From: Pseudobutyrivibrio ruminis
Lineage (GTDB): Bacteria; Bacillota; Clostridia; Lachnospirales; Lachnospiraceae
DNA: 61,017 bases
NCBI GenBank assembly: GCA_015057315.1
Contig: SVER01000020.1
Span: 1-61,017, forward strand
Direction of reading: 5' to 3'
Shown: positions 56,542 to 61,017 of the stretch, one piece after another
Position numbering within the stretch: the stretch's first letter is position 1
Layout: each line of letters begins with the position of its first letter
Program-made: the position numbers and the translations under genes
The notes under the pieces: model-generated
What the model saw: only the letters and a program-made list of their open reading frames with translations
Told to the model about the DNA's origin: nothing
The model's database searches: none

Positions 56542-57490
56542 TAGACTTCACCTCCTTTGATTTCTTAACCCTGGCAACACCAAATGCTCTAGGAACAGTA
56601 ACCTTTTCAATAAGAGGTACTAGAAGATTGCTAAAGATAATAGCATAGCTAACACCCTCTGCACTATTTCCAAATATTCTAAATAAACCAGTGAGAACAC
56701 CTAAGCAAATACCAAATATAACCTTGCCCATAGGTGTAATTGGCGAAGTAACATAATCTGTTGCCATAAAGAATGCACCAAGCATTAAACCACCACCACA
56801 AAGATGGGCAACAAGGAATGTAGCATCAAAACCGTGGCCACCAAATAATATGATAAATATTGCAAATGATACAATGTAGGTTCCAGGAATGGTAAGATCG
56901 ATTACACCAAGGAGAATCAAAAAGATAGCTCCAATAAGAATACAAAGTGTACTGGTTTCACCGATTGTACCACCACATCTACCAATTAACATATCAAGAG
57001 TATTAACAGCATCTCCCCCTTTTAAAACTGCAAGAGGTGTTGCTGATGCCACTCCATCAAACTCAAAATTAGTCATGGTAGCTGCAAATGAAATTATAAG
57101 AAAAGCACGACCGCCTAATGCAGGATTCATGAAGTTCTGTCCTAATCCTCCAAAAAGCATCTTTACTACAACGATTGCAAATACACTACCAAGCACAGCC
57201 TGCCAAACAGGAAGAGTATGTGGAAGGTTGAGTGCAAGCAATAGTCCTGTAACTACTGCACTTAAATCTTTGATTGTACTTTTCTTTCCAACTGCCTTTT
57301 CAAATAAAAACTCTGATAAAACACATGAAATAATACATACTGCCACAAGCAAGAGTGCCCTAAGTCCAAAATTAAAAATACCAAAAATCGTAGTTGGCAT
57401 GAGGGCTATAATGACGTAAAGCATAATACGGCTAGTATCGTCCTTTGCTCTAACATGTGGAGATGAAGAAACGTTTAATAAATTACTCAA
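56534..57490 (-). CDS. rnfD: Rnf complex subunit RnfD
   Basis: A 318-residue membrane subunit with about nine helices. SSPHVRAKDDTSRIM opens the protein, and the covalent FMN site is probably the threonine in SATPLAVLK. FNFGLRALL and FMATDYVTSPITPMG are family features. The start is TTG, four bases after GGGGTG. Confidence 0.95.
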   Translation of the reverse strand: MSNLLNVSSSPHVRAKDDTSRIMLYVIIALMPTTIFGIFNFGLRALLLVAVCIISCVLSEFLFEKAVGKKSTIKDLSAVVTGLLLALNLPHTLPVWQAVLGSVFAIVVVKMLFGGLGQNFMNPALGGRAFLIISFAATMTNFEFDGVASATPLAVLKGGDAVNTLDMLIGRCGGTIGETSTLCILIGAIFLILLGVIDLTIPGTYIVSFAIFIILFGGHGFDATFLVAHLCGGGLMLGAFFMATDYVTSPITPMGKVIFGICLGVLTGLFRIFGNSAEGVSYAIIFSNLLVPLIEKVTVPRAFGVARVKKSKEVKSNE

Positions 57491-57507
57491 TTTTCACCCC
57501 ATCCTTT

Positions 57508-58827
57508 CTACTTTTTTCTTTTATCTGCAAGTACCATCTTTTTCATTGTCTTAATAGACTGTGCCAAAGGCTTTCTAGCCGGGCAAGCAAAGCTACAGCT
57601 GCCACACTCAATACACTCTAACCCGTACCAGCTTTCAAATTGTTCCTTGTCATCATGCTCCGAAAACTTTGCAAGTCTAGATGGAATAAGATTCTCAGGG
57701 CAAGCTTCAACACATCTGCCGCAATTAATGCAGGCAGTGGTTTCGTACTTAGAAACCTCATCCTCTGATAAACAAAGAAGTGCACCTGATGTCTTAGTTG
57801 TAGGAATATCTGCATCCATTACAGCAAATCCCATCATAGGTCCACCAGATATTATCTTAGCAGGTTCTCTAACAAATCCACCTGCAGCCTCAAGGATTTC
57901 CTTACAGCTCATGCCTATGTGTATACGGTAATTACATGGTTCCATAACAGCATCACCAGTGAGGGTAAATATACGATCAATGACTGGCTTTCCCTCTACA
58001 ACAGCTGTATAGATTGCATTAATAGTAGCCACGTTATCTACAATACATCCTGCATCTGCTGGAAGCATCTTAGAATTGATTTCTCTGCCTGTGCAGGCCT
58101 TAATAAGCTGACGCTCACCACCCTGAGGATATTTTGTCATAAGTGGTACTACCTCAATACGGGATTCATTGGCAGTAAGCTCTGAAAGGGATTTAATAAC
58201 ATCGCTTTTGTTATCCTCAATACCAAGCAATCCCTTAGCGTTAGGGAAAAGCTTAAGAATAATCTTCATGCCCTTGATAAGCTTTTCAGGCTCTTCCACC
58301 ATACTTCTGTAATCTGATGTAAGATAAGGCTCACATTCAGCACAGTTAGCAATTATAAACTCAATTTTTTCTGGATTTTTAGGAGATAACTTGACATGGG
58401 TAGGAAAACCTGCACCACCCATTCCTACGACACCAGCATCCTGAATCTTTTTAATGATGGCTTCGTTGCTAAGACTTTCGTAATCATCGCAACCTTCGAA
58501 ACCTGTTTCGATAAATTTTCCATCGCTGGTTATAATAATAGAATTTACCATGTCTCCAGTGGCAACTCGTCTAGGTTCGATTGCCTTGACAGTACCGGAA
58601 ACACTTGAAAAAATAGGAGCAGAAACAAATCCGCCAGCATCTGCTATCTTCTGTCCTCTAAGCACCATGTCACCAACATTTACACAAGGAACTGCCGGTG
58701 CACCAATGTGCTGAGACAGAGGAAAAACCATTTCGCCCTGTGGTAATAAATCCTTAATAGGCTTCTCTTTAGAAAGCTCTTTGCCATCATAAGGATGCAC
58801 ACCACCTTTAAATGTTTTAAGGCCCAT
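57508..58827 (-). CDS. rnfC: Rnf complex subunit RnfC
   Basis: RnfC is the cytoplasmic subunit that passes electrons to NAD. The 439-residue protein starts MGLKTFKGGVHPYDGK, has GMGGAGFPTHVKL (NAD/FMN site) and two [4Fe-4S] motifs, CINCGRCVEACP and CIECGSCSFACP. The ATG at 58827 follows a run of G's (GAGGGGGG); a longer in-frame extension is unsupported. It is first in the operon. Confidence 0.96.
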   Translation of the reverse strand: MGLKTFKGGVHPYDGKELSKEKPIKDLLPQGEMVFPLSQHIGAPAVPCVNVGDMVLRGQKIADAGGFVSAPIFSSVSGTVKAIEPRRVATGDMVNSIIITSDGKFIETGFEGCDDYESLSNEAIIKKIQDAGVVGMGGAGFPTHVKLSPKNPEKIEFIIANCAECEPYLTSDYRSMVEEPEKLIKGMKIILKLFPNAKGLLGIEDNKSDVIKSLSELTANESRIEVVPLMTKYPQGGERQLIKACTGREINSKMLPADAGCIVDNVATINAIYTAVVEGKPVIDRIFTLTGDAVMEPCNYRIHIGMSCKEILEAAGGFVREPAKIISGGPMMGFAVMDADIPTTKTSGALLCLSEDEVSKYETTACINCGRCVEACPENLIPSRLAKFSEHDDKEQFESWYGLECIECGSCSFACPARKPLAQSIKTMKKMVLADKRKK

Positions 58828-58866
58828 TAGCTTACCCCCCTCTTTCTTTTCATAATTATTACTTAA

Positions 58867-58875
58867 ATTATAGCA
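58867..58875 (-). promoter_or_regulatory. Extended -10 promoter of rnf
   Basis: TGCTATAAT on the minus strand, about 40 bases before rnfC, is an extended -10 element; no good -35 is visible. Nearby at 58938-58963 lies TGTTAAA/TTTAACA, a possible operator between rnf and the divergent nuclease gene. Confidence 0.6.
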
Positions 58876-58989
58876 TTTTCGCATAAGCAAAAAGATAAAT
58901 TTTATCATTTATTTTGTACATTTTTTAATACCAAACTGTTAAACTTAGTGTAAAATTTAACAATAGTTTAAGAATGGATATATTGAGAA

Positions 58990-60048
58990 ATGGAAATAAT
59001 TAATAACACCTATAAGTTAGAAAAAGCAAACCGTATATACGATACTTATTTTGATGAAAACACTTTATTTTTTGATATTGAATGTACTGGCCTCTCCCCA
59101 AGAAAATCTTTCATCTATTTAATTGGGTACGCCACAAGATGCGGTAATGATATAACAATTACTCAGCTTCTTGCCAAAAACGAATCTGAGGAAATTGAAA
59201 TTCTTACAGAATTTGAGCATGTAATGGAAAGCTTTGACAAGCTTCTTGGCTTTAACTCTACACGTTTTGATGAATCCTTTATTGTGGAAAGATGCAGGAA
59301 GTATAACTTCGCCACAAAGATAAAGTCAAAGAATCATATTGATATGTATCTTCGCTCTACAAAGGCAAGATGCCTTCTTGATTTGCCTAACTACAAACAG
59401 AAAACTATCGAAGAATTTTTAGGATTACATAGAGATGATAAATACAATGGCGGTGAGCTTATTCCTGTATACCAGCATTATTCTTTGATGAATGATGAAA
59501 AGTCTAAAGAGCTTATTCTTCTTCATAATTTTGAAGATGTAAAAGGAATGATATTCATTACCGACATTCTTGCCTACCCTGAATTGCTCACTACGGATTT
59601 ACGATATTTGAATCATACAATTGAAGATAATAAATTACGATTTGAAATTGAAACAGATTTAGAATTACCAAATCCCATTAGCAAACAAAGAGAATACGGT
59701 CTATATATTATAAAAAATAATCGTATATACGTTACCTTGAATCTGTTTGAAGGGGAGCTTTACACATTTTTGCCGGATTACAAAAACTATTATTATCTTA
59801 TTAACGAAGATATCATAATCCCAAAATCAATAGGCGAAAGCATGGATAAAGAATGTCGTCGCCCTGCAAAAAGAGCTGATTGTAAAGTAAAAAAAGAAGG
59901 GCAATTTCTTGCCCTTCCTGAAAAAATCGATATAGGAACCACTCGCACCTTCAAACCAACCTACGAGTCCAAGGAAACCTACATAGACATCTTGGACATC
60001 ACCCCAACCCTACTGGTTAAAGTATGCAGATATATGCTAAAACATTAA
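58990..60048 (+). CDS. YprB-type ribonuclease H-like exonuclease
   Basis: A 352-residue protein with a DEDD-type 3'-5' exonuclease fold of the YprB family. LFFDIECTGLSP supplies the first acidic pair, FNSTRFDESF the second aspartate and LHNFEDVKGM the last. The C-terminal ~140 residues are less conserved. The nucleic-acid substrate is unknown. It is divergent from rnf, and its stop overlaps that of cheR by three bases. Confidence 0.88.
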   Translation: MEIINNTYKLEKANRIYDTYFDENTLFFDIECTGLSPRKSFIYLIGYATRCGNDITITQLLAKNESEEIEILTEFEHVMESFDKLLGFNSTRFDESFIVERCRKYNFATKIKSKNHIDMYLRSTKARCLLDLPNYKQKTIEEFLGLHRDDKYNGGELIPVYQHYSLMNDEKSKELILLHNFEDVKGMIFITDILAYPELLTTDLRYLNHTIEDNKLRFEIETDLELPNPISKQREYGLYIIKNNRIYVTLNLFEGELYTFLPDYKNYYYLINEDIIIPKSIGESMDKECRRPAKRADCKVKKEGQFLALPEKIDIGTTRTFKPTYESKETYIDILDITPTLLVKVCRYMLKH

Positions 60049-60818
60049 ACTTTTTCATAATAGAATGAGTAGCGTCTCTTATATCCTAGATCCTTGTAGT
60101 CTATGACCTGCTCGGTGGATCCAATAAATAATATACCGCCCTGCCTTAATGATTTTGCAAACTTGGCATATACTTCATCCTTAGCCTCATCGGTGAAGTA
60201 TATGAGCACGTTTCTACATACAATCATGTCATAGTTGCTAGGATATGGATCCCTAAGAAGATTGTGTTCCTTAAATTCAACACATTTCTTTACTTCTTCG
60301 CTAATCTGGAATGAATTTCCAACAGGTGTAAAGAACTTCTTTTTAAGGTCAGCAGGTACACCTGCGATACTCTTTGCATTGTAAAGTCCCACCTTTGCAG
60401 TTGCAATAACCTGTTTATCTATATCTGTAGCAAAAATTTTGATTTTGTTAAGTGGCAAATGCTGTGAAAGAGCCATAACAAGAGAATAAGGCTCGTCACC
60501 TGTTGAGCATGCAGCACTCCAAATCTTAAGATTCTGTCCCGAATGCTTTATAAGCTCTGGAATAAATTCCTTAGTCATAAGGTCCCACTGTTCAGGGTTT
60601 CGGTAAAATTCAGACACATTGATAGTAAGGAAGTTTACAAATTCATCAAAAACCTCTTTATCCTTTTTTAGAAGTCCAACATATTCGTGATATTCCTTAC
60701 ACTTATGCTTAGTAACAAGAGAATCTATACGTCGGCGCATCTGTTTTTCTTTGTAAGAGCTTAAATCGATTTTGGTAAGATCATAAACTTCTTTCTTGAA
60801 ACCATCGTAATTCTCCAT
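60045..60818 (-). CDS. cheR: Chemotaxis methyltransferase CheR
   Basis: CheR methylates glutamates of chemoreceptors using SAM. The 257-residue protein has the helical N-domain (SSYKEKQMRRRIDSLV), NVSEFYRNPEQW, WSAACSTGDEPYSLVM (SAM site) and FATDIDKQVIATAK, then CRNVLIYFTDE. TAGGAG precedes the ATG. No other chemotaxis gene is in the window. Confidence 0.97.
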   Translation of the reverse strand: MENYDGFKKEVYDLTKIDLSSYKEKQMRRRIDSLVTKHKCKEYHEYVGLLKKDKEVFDEFVNFLTINVSEFYRNPEQWDLMTKEFIPELIKHSGQNLKIWSAACSTGDEPYSLVMALSQHLPLNKIKIFATDIDKQVIATAKVGLYNAKSIAGVPADLKKKFFTPVGNSFQISEEVKKCVEFKEHNLLRDPYPSNYDMIVCRNVLIYFTDEAKDEVYAKFAKSLRQGGILFIGSTEQVIDYKDLGYKRRYSFYYEKV

Positions 60819-60871
60819 ATAGTTTAACTCCTATCTTAAAATAATAATTAGTTACGCTCTGAATTGAGTTA

Positions 60872-60877
60872 ATTATA
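60872..60877 (-). promoter_or_regulatory. -10 element of the cheR promoter
   Basis: TATAAT on the minus strand, about 55 bases before cheR, without a good -35. It lies in an imperfect inverted repeat (AATTGA...TCAATT, 60862-60887), perhaps an operator. Confidence 0.45.
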
Positions 60878-60971
60878 CTAATCAATTGTGTCTTTATTGT
60901 TACTAATCTAAGAATAAAATAAAAAAGAGCCACCGGCATAGTGAGGTGACCCCTCAAAGTTAGACTTTTTT

Positions 60972-60995
60972 ACGAGACGACTTTGGTCGTCTCGT
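60972..60995. terminator. Terminator hairpin inside the insertion sequence end
   Basis: ACGAGACGAC pairs perfectly with GTCGTCTCGT around a four-base loop, with T-runs on both sides. It probably isolates the transposase gene from outside transcription. Confidence 0.8.
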
Positions 60996-61000
60996 TTTCT

Positions 61001-61017
61001 TTATGCAGCTAAAAGAT
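61001..61017 (-). CDS. Transposase C-terminus (partial, edge of window)
   Basis: The last five codons readable on the minus strand are Leu-Leu-Ala-Ala-TAA. Such endings are common in IS3-family OrfB transposases. The identification rests mainly on the adjacent inverted-repeat-like end. Confidence 0.4.

Larger units (their letters stand above)
60942..61017 (-). mobile_element. 3' end of an IS3-family (IS150-like) insertion sequence, partial
   Basis: TGAGGTGACCCCTCAAAGTT followed by AGAC at 60942-60965 resembles the terminal inverted repeat of IS150-type elements (TGACCCC-AAAGTTAGAC pattern). A hairpin terminator and the last codons of a minus-strand frame ending Leu-Leu-Ala-Ala-stop lie just inside, as at the end of an IS3 orfB. 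The rest of the element is beyond the window. Confidence 0.55.

Overview
The window looks like chromosome of a low-GC Gram-positive anaerobe of the Lachnospiraceae type (Butyrivibrio/Pseudobutyrivibrio relatives). The signs are AT-rich coding sequence with GGAGG-type ribosome sites, ribosomal protein L27 with the cleavable Firmicutes extension beside its protease Prp, a NadD-YqeK fusion, the short HisG plus HisZ pair, a HisI-HisE protein carrying an extra N-terminal barrel, a complete Rnf complex, and RqcH, RemA, DUF896 and a LexA/YneA-like divergent pair. The genus call is inference. No rRNA, tRNA, CRISPR array or prophage was seen.

Layout. 1-6.1 kb: small membrane and lipoprotein genes, a sodium:alanine-type symporter, a TARG1-like macrodomain protein and an acyltransferase. 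6.2-7.3 kb: SOS locus (YneA-like LysM protein and lexA sharing an intergenic region packed with LexA-type boxes). 7.4-11.7 kb: ribosome and NAD genes (rsfS, nadD-yqeK, yhbY, obgE, rpmA, prp, rplU with an L21-type leader). 11.8-15.8 kb: accessory island (hypothetical protein, DUF362, thermonuclease, an array of CACTTA inverted repeats, a GtrII-type membrane glycosyltransferase behind a nine-A tract). It separates rplU from its usual upstream partners rng and the two radical-SAM-linked genes at 15.8-19.2 kb. 19.2-24.1 kb: partial histidine operon hisZ-G-D-B-IE. 24.3-26.0 kb: a FIST-GGDEF signalling protein. 26.1-35.7 kb: one long housekeeping operon (yicC, remA, gmk, rpoZ, rimO, pgsA, cinA, rsmD, coaD, coiled-coil protein, ygiQ, a pseudouridine synthase, recU), divergent from rqcH. 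37.5-41.8 kb: recG, fakA-like, asp23, rpmB. 41.9-47.2 kb: zapA, a U32 peptidase, ftsW/rodA-like and a class B PBP. 47.3-53.3 kb: proB, DUF896, MTHFS, proA, miaB, ruvA, ruvB. 53.3-53.8 kb: GC-rich, strongly self-complementary non-coding DNA. 53.8-58.8 kb: rnfCDGEAB. 59-60.8 kb: a YprB-like exonuclease convergent with cheR. The last ~75 bases look like the 3' end of an IS3-family element.

How the genes work together: most are translation, ribosome assembly, lipid, cell-wall and repair genes in long minus-strand operons with gaps or overlaps of a few bases. Rnf couples ferredoxin oxidation to NAD reduction and ion pumping. The most unusual items are the folded element at 53.6 kb, the CACTTA repeat array, the poly-A tract before the glycosyltransferase, an RNase E/G homologue apparently missing its 5'-sensor region, and a HisIE protein with a catalytically dead-looking HisF-like domain. 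All family calls are from reading motifs by eye; no searches were run.
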